64,000 nt of DNA from DT-68 sp965263245. GTDB lineage: Bacteria; Bacillota_I; Bacilli_A; Mycoplasmatales; Metamycoplasmataceae. Below, in pieces: positions 54,328 through 64,000 of this stretch. The stretch lies in assembly GCA_965263245.1 (NCBI GenBank), contig CBDHHR010001146.1:124001-188000 (forward strand), written 5' to 3'. Made by a program: the position numbers and the translations under genes. How positions within the stretch are numbered: position 1 is the stretch's first letter; every line of letters begins with the position of its first letter. The notes below the pieces were generated by a model, which ran no database searches, was not told the DNA's origin, and worked only from the letters and a program-made list of their open reading frames with translations.

Positions 54328-56616
54328 TTAAGAACTAGTTGGTGATGATGATTCTATTCACACTCGTGTTTTTTGATCAAAAACTTGAGGTGTTTTTTGA
54401 TAACCCGTTGTTCAAATGTTTCCTCGCGAGTCTTCAAAAAAAGTTCAACCAATACCACTTTTTATATTTGAACCTTTTAGTAATTTGTAATTATTGCTAT
54501 TTGTTCAAGAATCTACATAAGAATTTTCATCTCTTCTTGCAAGAACTTGGGGTTTACTTTCAAATCCCATTGATCAAATGTTACCTTGTGAATCCTCAAA
54601 AATTGATCCATAGTAACTTACTTTTATATTTGAACCTTTTGTTAAACCACTACGGGTACTATTTGTTCAAGAATCAACATATCGGTTTTCTGTTGCATCT
54701 CATTCAAGTACTTGAAGTCTACCAGTTCCCATTGCTCATAGATTATTGAGTGAATCTTTTAAAATTCTTCCAAAAAAACCATCACGGATTCTTGAACCTT
54801 TTAGTAATTTGTTAGTAGTACTATTTGTTCAAGAATCAACATATCGGTTTTCTGTCGCATTTCATTCAAGTACTTGGAGTGGAGCATCATTTGCCATTGC
54901 TCACAGATTATTGCTTCCATCTTGAAGAAGTACTCCTGTATAACCATTTTTTATTCTTGAACCCTTTGTTAAACCGCTAGTAGTGCTACTAGTTCAAGAA
55001 TCAACATAAGCACCATTAACATAAGTAAGCACTTGGAGTTTTGAATCTTTTCCCATTGCTCAAAGGTTCCCGCTTTTATCTTGAAAAATTATACCACCTC
55101 TACCAGTTTTTATTTCTGAGCCGTTTGTTAAACCACTAGTAGTGCTATGTGTTCAAGAATCAACATATCGGTTTTTGATAGCATCTCATTCAAGCACTTG
55201 AAGTCCTGAACGATTTCCCATTGACCAAAGGTTGTTATCTTTGTCTTGAAAAATGGTTCCATGAAAACCACCATTTATGTTTGAATTGTTTGTTAAACCA
55301 CTAGTAGTACTATGAGTTCAAGATTCAGCATAAGTACCATCAGTTTTTTTAGCTAATACTTGAAGCTTACCAACTCCCATCACTCAAAGATTCCCTTGTT
55401 TATCTTCAAAAATTGTTCCAAAATAACCATTACGTATGATTGAACCTTTTGTTAAACCACTAGTAGTGCTACTTGTTCAAGATTCAGCATAAGCACCATT
55501 AGTTTTTTTTAGAACACTAAGTTTAGATCTTCTTCCAATTGCTCAAATATTACCACGTGAATCTTCAAAGATTGTCCCACCAAAACTATTTTTTATATAT
55601 GGTGGTAATATGTTTTTAAACACTATTGTATCTACAAAGCCATCTGAAAATTGATAGGTTGATTTAAATTCGTCTTTAACAAAAAACTTTGCATAAATAA
55701 TGTTATTATCTTGTAAATTATGTGGAGTACTAGTAGTATAAACACTATCATCAGGATTGTAATCAAGATTAAATCTACTTCTGGTATGATATTTGACTTC
55801 AACTTGTGTAGGTAAATCAACATTATCCTTTCATCGCATATCTGTCCCACCATTACTTGCTATAAATTCAAACGATTTTGCATTAAGTTTCGAAGTATCA
55901 ATTTCAATTGGTAAATCACTTACTGTAAATTCAATTGGGTTTATTAAATTGCTTTCAAATTTGTGAGTTTTAACAAAGACATTTTTCACAAAAAACTTAA
56001 CAAAAATTTTGTTACCATTTTCCAAATCGTTTGGTGCAACTTTTTGATATAAGTTATCATCTTGTGGTGCAGCATTTCCCTTAAAGTATTTAATTTCAAC
56101 TTGGTCTAGCATAGTGACATCATCGTTTAGTTTGATTGTTCCTTTAGATTGAAATCCGGTGATTGAAAATGAATCTTTTTTTAGTAAGGTACTATCAATG
56201 ATGATTTTTTGAAGGTTGCTAATTGTAATGCTAATTATTTGAGTAGATTCTTTTTCAAGCTTATGCGTAAGTTGACTCTTTTCTTTAATAAATAATTTAA
56301 TATGGACAACATCACCATTTTTTAAATTATTCGGCTTATTTTTATTATATTTTTTATCATCAGTTGGGACACTTGCGCCAACAAAATATCTTAATTCTAC
56401 TTGCTTTGGTAAAGTGATATTGGTTTTTAAATTAATTGTGCCAAGATTTTCAGTGCCACCGATTTTAAAAGATAAGTTTGTTAATTTGATAGTACTAATT
56501 TTTTTAAATCCATCATCTTTACTTTTTAAAAGTAAAACAGTTAGTGTTGTTGTGCTACCAACAACTATAACTCCAACTGTTCCAAAAATATATTTTGCTT
56601 TTTTTGATATTTTCAT
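54328..56616 (-). CDS. Surface protein, stalk type C with 8-repeat head
   Basis: The 762-residue protein is nearly identical to the product of 51569 over the anchor and first stalk domains (MKISKKAKYIFGTVGVIVVG...), with scattered changes in the third domain and many in the head. Eight repeats, with cores on the minus strand near 55537, 55378, 55219, 55054, 54893, 54732, 54567 and 54408. The C-terminus VWIESSSPTSS matches. Tandem duplication with unit length about 2.76 kb, spanning promoter to terminator. Confidence 0.8.
54340..55600 (-). repeat. Eight tandem propeller-like repeats, gene at 54328
   Basis: Eight in-frame units of about 53-55 codons, core GTIFEDKQGNLWVMG and variants, same number as in the other five head-bearing genes. 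Confidence 0.85.
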
Positions 56617-56646
56617 TTTTTTAATAATCCTTTAACATTTTTCTAA

Positions 56647-56730
56647 ATTATAAAAAATGTCTTTGCAAAAAAAAAAAAAAGTGTATTTAACAACTTTAAA
56701 CCCTTATTTTAAGGGTTTTAAGATTTTTTT
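56647..56730 (-). promoter_or_regulatory. Surface-gene promoter cassette 8, T14 tract
   Basis: Minus strand: CTTAAAACCCTTAAAATAAGGG hairpin region, T14 (56680-56667), 14 nt, TATAAT (56652-56647), AAAGGATTATT, ATG 56616. Confidence 0.7.
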
Positions 56731-56893
56731 AACTAAAAAATAATAGTTAATATAAATAAAATTTGTTATGTAGATTCATAACAAATTTAATAATTAATTT
56801 TAAATTAGGTATTATGTATTTAATTTCAAAATTTTAATTATTTAATTTTTATAATAATTAAAAAAACATTAACATTATTTTAAAAATTAATAA

Positions 56894-56930
56894 TAAAAAA
56901 AGTTCCAAAAATTGTTAATTCTTTGGAACT
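56894..56930 (-). terminator. Terminator of surface gene at 57085
   Basis: Minus strand AGTTCCAAAGAATT pairs with AATTTTTGGAACT (one mismatch) and is followed by T7. Same element as at 54137. Confidence 0.8.
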
Positions 56931-57084
56931 AAATAGGAACTTATTGTTTTGTTTCTATGCAAAATGATTATTTAAGCAACAAATATTCATTTTTTTACAT
57001 TAATTTTTTTAGTCAAGTAAAAGTCTATGTTACTTTCTATAATGAACAATTTGGAGATTAAATACTTATTAAATGATAGTTAAA

Positions 57085-59376
57085 TTAAGAACTAGTTGGT
57101 GCCGATGGTTCTGTTCACACTCGTGTTTTTTGATCAAAAACTTGAGGCTTTTTTTGATAACCAATTGTTCAAATGTTTCCACGTGAGTCTTCAAAAAAAG
57201 TTCAACCAATACCACTCTTTGTATTTGAACCTTTTAGTAATTTGCTAGTATTGCTATCTGTTCAAGAATCTACATAAGAGTTTTCATCTCTTCTAGCAAG
57301 AACTTGGGGTTTACTTTTAAACCCCATTGATCAAAGATTGCCCTTTGAATCTTCAAAAATTGATCCATAGTAACTTAATTTTATATTTGAACCTTTTGTT
57401 AAGCCACTACGGGTGCTATTTGTTCAAGAGTCTACATATTGGTTTTCAACAGCATTTCATTCAAGCACTTGAAGATGTTTACCAAATCCCATTGCTCATA
57501 GATTATTGAGTGAATCTTTTAAAATTCTTCCAAAAAATCCATCTTTGATTTTTGAACCTTTTAGTAATTTGTTACGAGTACTATTTGTTCAAGAATCTAC
57601 ATATTGGTTTTCTGTTGCATCTCATTCAAGAACTTGAAGTGGAGCACTATTTGACATTGCTCATAAATTATTGAGTGAATCTTGAAGGAGTATTCCTGTA
57701 TAACCATCTTTGATTTTTGAACCTTTTGTTAAACCGCTAGTAGTACTATTAGTTCAAGATTCAGCATAAGCGCCATTAGCATAAGTAAGTACTTGAAGTT
57801 TTGAATCATCTCCCATTGCTCAAAGGTTTCCGCTTTTATCTTGAAAAATTGTGCTGGCTCTACCAGTTTTTATTTCTGAGCCGTTTGTTAAACCACTAGT
57901 AGTACTATGTTTTCAAGAATCAACATATCGGTTTTCGACAGCATTTCATTCAAGTACTTGAAGTCCTGAATCAACTCCCATTGATCAAAGATTGTTATCT
58001 TTGTCTTGAAAAATGGTTCCATGGAAACCATTACGTATGTTTGAACCATTTGTTAAACCACTAGTAATACTATCAGTTCAAGATTCAGCATAAGTTCCAT
58101 CAGCTTTTTTAGCTAACACTTGAAGCTTACTTCTTCCCATTGATCAAAGGTTTCCTTGTTTATCTTCAAAAATTGTTCCTACATAACCATTACGTATGTT
58201 TGAACCATTTGTTAAACCGCTAGTAATACTACTTGTTCAAGATTCAGCATAAGCACCATTAGTTTTTTTTAGAACATAAAGTCTAGTTCTTCTTCCCATT
58301 GCTCAAATATTACCACGTGAATCTTCAAAAATTGTTCCTTGATCACTATTTCTTATGTATGGTGGTAATATGTTTTTAAACACTATTGTATCTACAAAAC
58401 CATCTGAAAATTGATGGGTAGATGTAAATTCATCTTTAATAAAAAACTTTGTATAAATAATGTCATTACTTTGTAAATTATGTGGATTAGTAGTAGTATA
58501 CACACTATCATCAGGAGTGTAATCAGGATTAAATCTTCTTTTGGTATGATATTTGACTTCAACTTGTGTAGGTAAATCAACATTATCCTTTCATTGCATG
58601 TCTGACCCACCATTATTTGCTAAAAATTCAAATGATTTTGCATTAAGTTTGGAAGTATCAATTTCAATTGGTAAATTGCTTACTGTAAATTCAATTAGGT
58701 TTATAAGATTGCTTTCAAGCTTGTGAGTTTTAGCAAAGACATTTTTTACAAAGAATTTAACAAAAATTTTGTTACCATTTGCCAAATCATTTGGTACAAC
58801 TTTTTGGTATAAGCTATCATCTTGAGGTGAAGCACTCCCCTTAAAGTATCTAATTTCAACTTCATTTGGTAAAGTGACATCATCATTTAGTTTGATTGTT
58901 CCTTTAGAATTAAATCCGGTGATTGAAAAAGAATCTTTTTTTAGCATAGAACTATCAATGATGATTTTTTGAAGATTGCTAATTTTAATGCTAATTAGTT
59001 GAGTAGATTCTTTTTCAAGCTTATGCGTAAGTTGATTTTTTTCTTTAATAAATAATTTAATATGGACAACATCACCATTTTTTAAATTATTTGGCTTATT
59101 TTTAGTATATTTCTTATCATCAGTTGGGACACTTGCACCAACAAAATATCTTAATTCTACTTGCTTTGGTAAAGTGATATTGGTTTTTAAATTAATTGTA
59201 CCAAGATTTTCAGTGCCACCGATTTCAAAAGATGAGCTTGTTAATTTGACAATACTAATTTTTATAAATCCATCATCTTTATTTTTTAACAATAAAACAG
59301 TTAATGTTGTTCCACCACCAATAGTTATAACTCCAATTGTTCCCAAAATATATTTTGCTTTTTTTGATATTTTCAT
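57085..59376 (-). CDS. Surface protein, stalk type C with 8-repeat head
   Basis: The 763-residue protein is the third tandem type C paralogue: MKISKKAKYILGTIGVITIG, hydrophobic segment, three stalk domains, eight repeats, end in VWTEPSAPTSS. It differs more in the anchor (GGGTTLTVLLLK) and third stalk domain (VFAKTHKLESNLINLIEF) than the other two do from each other. ATG 59376 is chosen because AAAGGATTATTAAAAA precedes it; a longer frame to 59454 runs through the poly-T promoter and cannot be real. First gene of the tandem set in transcription order. Confidence 0.8.
57095..58360 (-). repeat. Eight tandem propeller-like repeats, gene at 57085
   Basis: Eight in-frame units with WAMG, WSMG or WTIG cores near 58297, 58138, 57979, 57814, 57653, 57492, 57327 and 57168. 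Same architecture and number as in the paralogues. Confidence 0.85.
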
Positions 59377-59407
59377 TTTTTTTAATAATCCTTTAACATT
59401 TTCACTA

Positions 59408-59495
59408 ATTATAAAAAATGTCTTTGCAAAAAAAAAAAAAAGTGTGTTTAACAACTTTAAACCCTTATTTTAAAGGTTTTAAGATTTTTTTCACG
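59408..59495 (-). promoter_or_regulatory. Surface-gene promoter cassette 9, T14 tract
   Basis: Minus strand: AATCTTAAAACCTTTAAAAT, T14 (59441-59428), 14 nt, TATAAT (59413-59408), AAAGGATTATT, ATG 59376. Confidence 0.7.
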
Positions 59496-59567
59496 TATCT
59501 TTTAAGGAATGTTTTTTAGCAAAATTTAAAAAATTTTATTTTTATGAAATTCTTTTTTATTTTTGAT

Positions 59568-59640
59568 AATAAAATCAAAAATATTAATGAATATTCAAAA
59601 CATTTATAATTTATGTAAGTTTAAAATAAAAGGAATAAAA
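59568..59640 (+). promoter_or_regulatory. Conserved promoter of FRG-TPR genes
   Basis: ATAAAATCAAAAA, then ATTCAAAACATTTATAATTT, then AAGTTTAAAAT and an AAAGGA-type ribosome site before ATG 59641. The same block stands at 61495-61566 and 63626-63696 before the next two FRG-TPR genes. TATAAT is the likely -10. The FRG gene at 35761 lacks it, fitting its place inside an operon. Confidence 0.6.
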
Positions 59641-61374
59641 ATGGAAGAGAATTTACTTATAAAATTTTTAAAACAAAATAATAATAGAATTGAAAATGAA
59701 GATCAATTTTTAGAATTGATCGCATTAATTGCAAAAGAAAAAGAAAGTTATTTATTTAGAGGTCAAGCAAATAGTAAATGAAAACTTGAATCTGCTTTTT
59801 CTAGAAGAAAAGATATAACTGCTAAAGCATCTGCTTTATTTCTTTTTAATGAAAGAATAAAATTTATTAAAGAAAAATACTTTGAAAAAGACAATTTAAT
59901 TTTAGCTTCACAAATGCAACATGTAGGAATAGAGACCATTTTAATTGATTTTACTTCTAATTTTTTTCATGCTTTTTGATTTGCGTTTTCAAAATTAGAA
60001 GAAAATATTAAACTTATAAAAAATCAGAATAATTTAGAGTATAGATCTTTATATTTATTAAAAAATAATAAAAATATACTTAATAAAATAGAAAATGAAA
60101 AAGATTGAAACAAAAAAAATGAAATTTATAAATGTCCTTTAAATAACAAAAGAGGAATTAGTCAAAAATCTTATTTTATAATTGATAATCAAGATTGAAA
60201 TCAAAATAGTAACTTAATAAAAATAGATATAAATAATAAATTATCAAAACAAATTTTAAAATTTTTAATTTCTAAAGAAATAATTGCTTCAACAATTTTT
60301 CCTGATTTACACGGATTAAAACTTGAATATGAGAGTTCATCAAAATATCATTTTTTTGAAAAAGGAAATTCTTTTGAAAAATTAAAAAATTATGAAAAAG
60401 CAATTGAAAACTATGAAAAAGCAATTGAGCTAGACCCAAATTTTGCATCTGCTTATAATAATTTAGGAGCAGCCAAAACAGAAATAAAAAAATTTCAAGA
60501 ATCTATCAAATATCTTAATAAAGCAATTGAGCTAGACCCAAATTTTGCACATGCTTATATTAATAAAGGAATTTCTTTATTTTGATTAAAAAAAGATAAA
60601 GAAGCAATTGAAAATTTTGATATAGCACTTAAATTAGATCCAAATTCTTCACTTGTTTATAATAATAAAGGTATTTATTTAGAAAAATTAGGAAAAGATA
60701 AAGAAGCAATTAAATATTTTGATAGTGCAATTAAAATAGATCCAAATTTTTCACGTGCTTATAACAATAAAGGATTTTCTTTAAATAAATTAGGAGATTA
60801 TATAGAAGCAATTAAATATTTTGATATAGCACTTAAATTAGATCCAAAACTTTTACTTGCTTATAATAACAAAGGATCTTCTTTAAATAGTTTAGGAAGA
60901 GATAAAGAAGCAATTGAATGTTTTGATAAAGCAATTAAAATAGATCCAAATTTTTCAAATGTTTATACTAATAAAGGTATTTCTTTAAGTAAATTAGGAA
61001 AAGATAAAGAAGCACTTCAATGTTTTGATAAAGCGATTGAATTAAATCCAAAGACTGCATTTATTCATGAAAATAAAGGTATTATTTTAAATAAATTAGC
61101 AAAATATAAAGAAGCAATTGAATGTTTTGATAAAGCAATTAAAATGGATCCAAATTTTTCAAGTGCTTACAATAATAAAGGTATTTCTTTGAAAGAATTA
61201 GGAAAAAGTAAAGAAGCAATTGAATGTTTTGATAAAGCAATTGAATTAAATCCAAAATTTTTATTTGCTTATAATAATAAAGGAATTTCTTTAAGTAAAC
61301 TTGGGAAAAATAAAGAAGCAATTGAATGTTTTAAAAAAGTAATTAAATTAAATGAAATTAAATATTATTTATAA
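59641..61374 (+). CDS. FRG-domain protein with long TPR array
   Basis: The 577-residue protein has an FRG domain in the first 240 residues (SYLFRGQANSKWKLESAFSR, then LASQMQHVGIETILIDFT, CPLNNKRGISQKSYF). About ten TPR units of 34 residues follow (KEAIE.FDKAI.LDPN...AY.NKGISL.KLGK). TPR arrays bind partner proteins; the FRG part is presumably the effector or sensor. The TPR units are very alike at DNA level, so their number can change by recombination. One stray unit has a TGA Trp. It has its own promoter and is followed by the structured RNA copy 2. Confidence 0.8.
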
Positions 61375-61398
61375 AATAATAAATATTTATAAAGAGGT

Positions 61399-61470
61399 AC
61401 AAATTATCAATAGTAGTGAAAATCTTAAGTATATTGTGAATATACAATCTATTAAGTAACTTTGTCTTTT
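61399..61470 (+). ncRNA. Structured RNA with U-tract, copy 2
   Basis: ACAAA (61399-61403) pairs with TTTGT (61461-61465), followed by CTTTT. The internal part TAGTGAAAATCTTAAGTATA and the matching 3' arm ATATACAATCTATTAAG are nearly the same as in copy 1 at 49087. The outer stem differs at all five positions yet still pairs. It lies between two FRG-TPR genes, starting 25 bases after a stop codon. Confidence 0.6.
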
Positions 61471-61566
61471 TAGCATAATTTTTTTATTTTTAACAATAAA
61501 ATCAAAAACTTTAACAACATTCAAAACATTTATAATTTATATAAGTTTAAAATCAAAGGAATGAAA

Positions 61567-63468
61567 ATGGAAGAAAATCTATTTATAAAATTTTTAGAGC
61601 AAAAAAATAATAAAATTGAGACAAAAGATCAATTTTTAAAATTAGTTTCGTTAATTTCAAGAGAAGAAAAAAGTTATTTATTTAGAGGTCAAGCAAACAG
61701 CAATTGAAAACTTGAATCTGCTTTTTCTAGAAGAAAAGATATAACTACTAAAGCATCTGCTTTATTTATTTTTAAAGAAAGAATAAAATACATTAAAGAA
61801 AGATACTCAGAAAAAGATAATTTAACTTTAGCTTCACAAATGCAACATATAGGAATAAAAACGATTTTAATTGATTTTACTTCTAATTTTTTTCATGCTC
61901 TTTGGTTTGCATTTTCACCATTAGAAGAAAATATATTTGGTAAACAAAAACAAAAATATAGATCCTTATACTTGTTAAAAAAAGATAAAAATATATCATT
62001 TCAAATAGAAAATGAAACAAATTGAGATGAAAAAAACAAAATTTATAAATGTCCTCTAGACAACAAAAGAGGTATTAGTCAAAAATCTTATTTTATAGTT
62101 GATAATCAAGATTGAAATCAAAATAAAGATTTAATAAAAATAAAAATAAATAATCAATTATCAGAAAAAATTATAAAATTTTTAACAAAAAAAGAAATAA
62201 TAGCATCAACAATTTTTCCAGATTTAGAAGGATTAAAATTAGAATTTGAAAATTCATCTAAATATCATTTTTTGGAAAAAGGAAATTCTTTACAAAAATT
62301 AGAAAATTATGGTAGAGAGATTGAAAATTATGACAAAGCAATTCAAAATTATGTTAGATCAATTAAAAATTATGACAAAATAGTTAAAAATTATGATAGA
62401 GCAATTGAAAATTATGATAAGGCAATTGAGTTAGATCCAAATTTTTCAGTTGCTTATAATAACAAAGGTATTTGTTTACAAAAATTAAGAAAAAATAAAG
62501 AGGCAATCAAATATTTTGATAGTGCAATTAAAATAGATTTAAATTTTTTTCGTGCTTATAATAACAAAGGATTTTCTTTAAACAAATTAGGAAAATATAA
62601 TGAAGCAATCAAATGTTTTGATATAGCACTTAAATTAAATCCAAAACTTTTACTTGCTTATAATAACAAAGGATTTTCTCTAGATAAATTAGGAAAATAT
62701 AATGAAGCAATCAAATATTTTGATAAAGCAATTGAAATAGACCCGAATTTTTCAAATGTTTATACTAATAAAGCAATCTCTTTGAATAAATTAGGAAAAT
62801 ATAAAGAAGCAATCAAATATTTTGATAAAGCAATTGAATTAAATCCAAACATTGCATTTATTTATGGGAATAAAGGTATTTTTTTAAGTAGATTAGGAAA
62901 ATATAAAGAAGCAATCAAATATTTTGATAAAGCAATTGAAATAGACCCGAATTTTTCAAATCCTTATAACAATAAAGGATTTTCTTTAGATAAATTAGGA
63001 AATCATAAAGAAGCAATTAAATATTATGATATAGCACTTAAATTAAATCCAAAATTTTTATTAGCTTACAATAATAAAGGAATTTCTTTAAGCAAACTCG
63101 GCAAACATAAAGAAGCAATAAAATGTTATGATGCATTAATTAAAATAGATCCAAATTTTTTGAATGTTCATAATAATAAAGGAATTTCTTTAAGTAAGTT
63201 AGATAAAGATAAAGAAGCAATTAAATTTTTCAAAAAAGAAATTGATTTAAATCCAAATTTTGCAGTAGTTTATAATAACATGGGATTTTCTTTATTTAAA
63301 TTAAAAAAATATGAAGATTCTATTGAGTTTTTTGATAAAGCTATTAAATTAAATCCAAACATTTCAAAATTTTATTTTGATAAAGCAAATTCTTTAAAAA
63401 AATTAGGTAAACATAAAGAAGCAATGGAATGTTTTAATATAGCAACAAAAATTAGTTGAAAAATGTAA
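61567..63468 (+). CDS. FRG-domain protein with long TPR array
   Basis: The 633-residue protein has an FRG domain in the first 240 residues (SYLFRGQANSNWKLESAFSR; MQHIGIKTILIDFT). A degenerate Tyr/Asn-rich linker follows (ENYDKAIQNYVRSIKNYDK), then about eleven TPR units. It runs through TGA 63457 (Trp) to TAA 63466. ATG 61567 matches the start of the paralogue at 59641; an in-frame ATG at 61561 is also possible. AAAGGA lies upstream. Same family as the genes at 35761, 59641 and 63697; function unknown. Confidence 0.8.
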
Positions 63469-63625
63469 AAATAAACAAAAAAGTATGATTATTTTTTAGA
63501 AAAGTTTCATTAATAATCAATAAATATCAACTAATAAATATTATATTTACTAAATAAGTTTGTGTATTTCTTCAAAAGCAATTAGACATAATTGTGAAAT
63601 TTGTTTACTAGAATATGATCGCACA
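63469..63625. other. Spacer between FRG-TPR genes
   Basis: About 155 bases before the conserved promoter block. No gene and no copy of the structured RNA is visible here, in contrast to the gap between the previous two FRG-TPR genes. Confidence 0.4.
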
Positions 63626-63696
63626 ATAAAATCAAAAATACTAACAACATTTAAAACATTTATAATTTATATAAGTTTAAAATAAAAGAGGTAAAA

Positions 63697-64000
63697 ATGA
63701 TAAAAGACACACTTGTAAAATTTTTAAAAAGAAATAATAATAAAATTGAAAATGAAGACCAATTTTTAGAATTAATCGCACTAATTGCAAAAGAAAAAGA
63801 AAGTTATTTGTTTAGAGGTCAAGCAAATAGCTTATGAAAACTTGAATCTGCTTTTTCTAGAAGAGAAGATATAACTTCTAAAGAATCTGCTTTATTTCTT
63901 TTTAACGAAAGAATAAAGTTTATTAAGGAAAAATATTTTGAAAAAGATAATTTAATTTTAGCTTCTCAAATGCAACATGTAGGAATAGAGACCATTTTAA
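63697..64000 (+). CDS. FRG-domain protein, 5' part, cut by window edge
   Basis: The first 101 codons match the FRG domain of the gene at 59641 almost throughout (FLKRNNNKIENEDQFLELIA, SYLFRGQANSLWKLESAFSR, LASQMQHVGIETIL). AAAAGAGG precedes ATG 63697. The frame is open at the window end, so TPR repeats are expected beyond it but not seen. Fourth family member in this window. Confidence 0.75.

Noticed and set aside
54339..54749. Plus-strand ORF of 136 codons
   Set aside because: It is antisense to the conserved repeats of the minus-strand surface gene and has no independent signal.

Overview
ORGANISM. UGA is read as tryptophan throughout: about two thirds of the genes here stay open only if TGA is sense (for example secA, lysS and every surface-protein gene). 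Base composition is extremely AT-rich and the housekeeping genes are small, so this is a mollicute chromosome. The long families of repeat-bearing surface proteins recall the variable surface proteins (Mvsp) reported for Mycoplasma mobile, but I cannot confirm the species from sequence alone.

LAYOUT. (1) 32-1306 trigger factor. (2) 1324-12834: five tandem plus-strand surface-protein genes, each behind nearly the same promoter cassette with a T14-T15 tract. Two are short stalk-only proteins; three end in eight Trp-rich repeats that look like beta-propeller blades. (3) 12966-19380: housekeeping block secA, lysS, a HAD hydrolase, a HIT hydrolase, and on the minus strand an NCS1-type permease whose leader may fold as a pseudoknot followed by a terminator. 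(4) 19641-24496: minus-strand tandem array of one decayed and six intact small genes encoding proteins built from 11-residue (hendecad) repeats. (5) 24865-29869: minus-strand orphan gene, two GIY-YIG/DUF4357 genes each with a conserved structured element at its 3' side, and a sixth stalk-type surface protein. (6) 30179-51156: defence-like island on the plus strand: a PemK/MazF-like gene divergent from a KAP-type NTPase; an AAA ATPase plus subtilisin pair (IetAS-like) followed by an FRG-TPR gene; a restriction-modification cluster (HNH nuclease, m5C methyltransferase, beta-class methyltransferase); an alpha-class methyltransferase plus ParB-like module, partly duplicated with the second methyltransferase decayed; an HTH protein with a DUF3800 protein; a structured RNA; and a GHKL ATPase / STAS-like / PIN-like operon. 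(7) 51569-59376: three tandem minus-strand surface proteins with a different stalk but the same eight-repeat head and the same T-tract promoter cassette. (8) 59641-64000: three more FRG-TPR genes, the last cut by the window edge, with a second copy of the structured RNA between the first two.

HOW THEY WORK TOGETHER. The surface proteins look like a mix-and-match system: three stalk types, one propeller-like head, and one promoter cassette with a homopolymer that could vary. The island combines restriction-modification, IetAS-like and KAP elements with several modules I cannot match to a named system. The GHKL/STAS-like/PIN operon (a partner-switch-like pair apparently coupled to a nuclease), the methyltransferase/ParB-like module and the FRG-TPR family are the best candidates for something undescribed. 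All functions below are read from the translation and motifs; no database search was possible.
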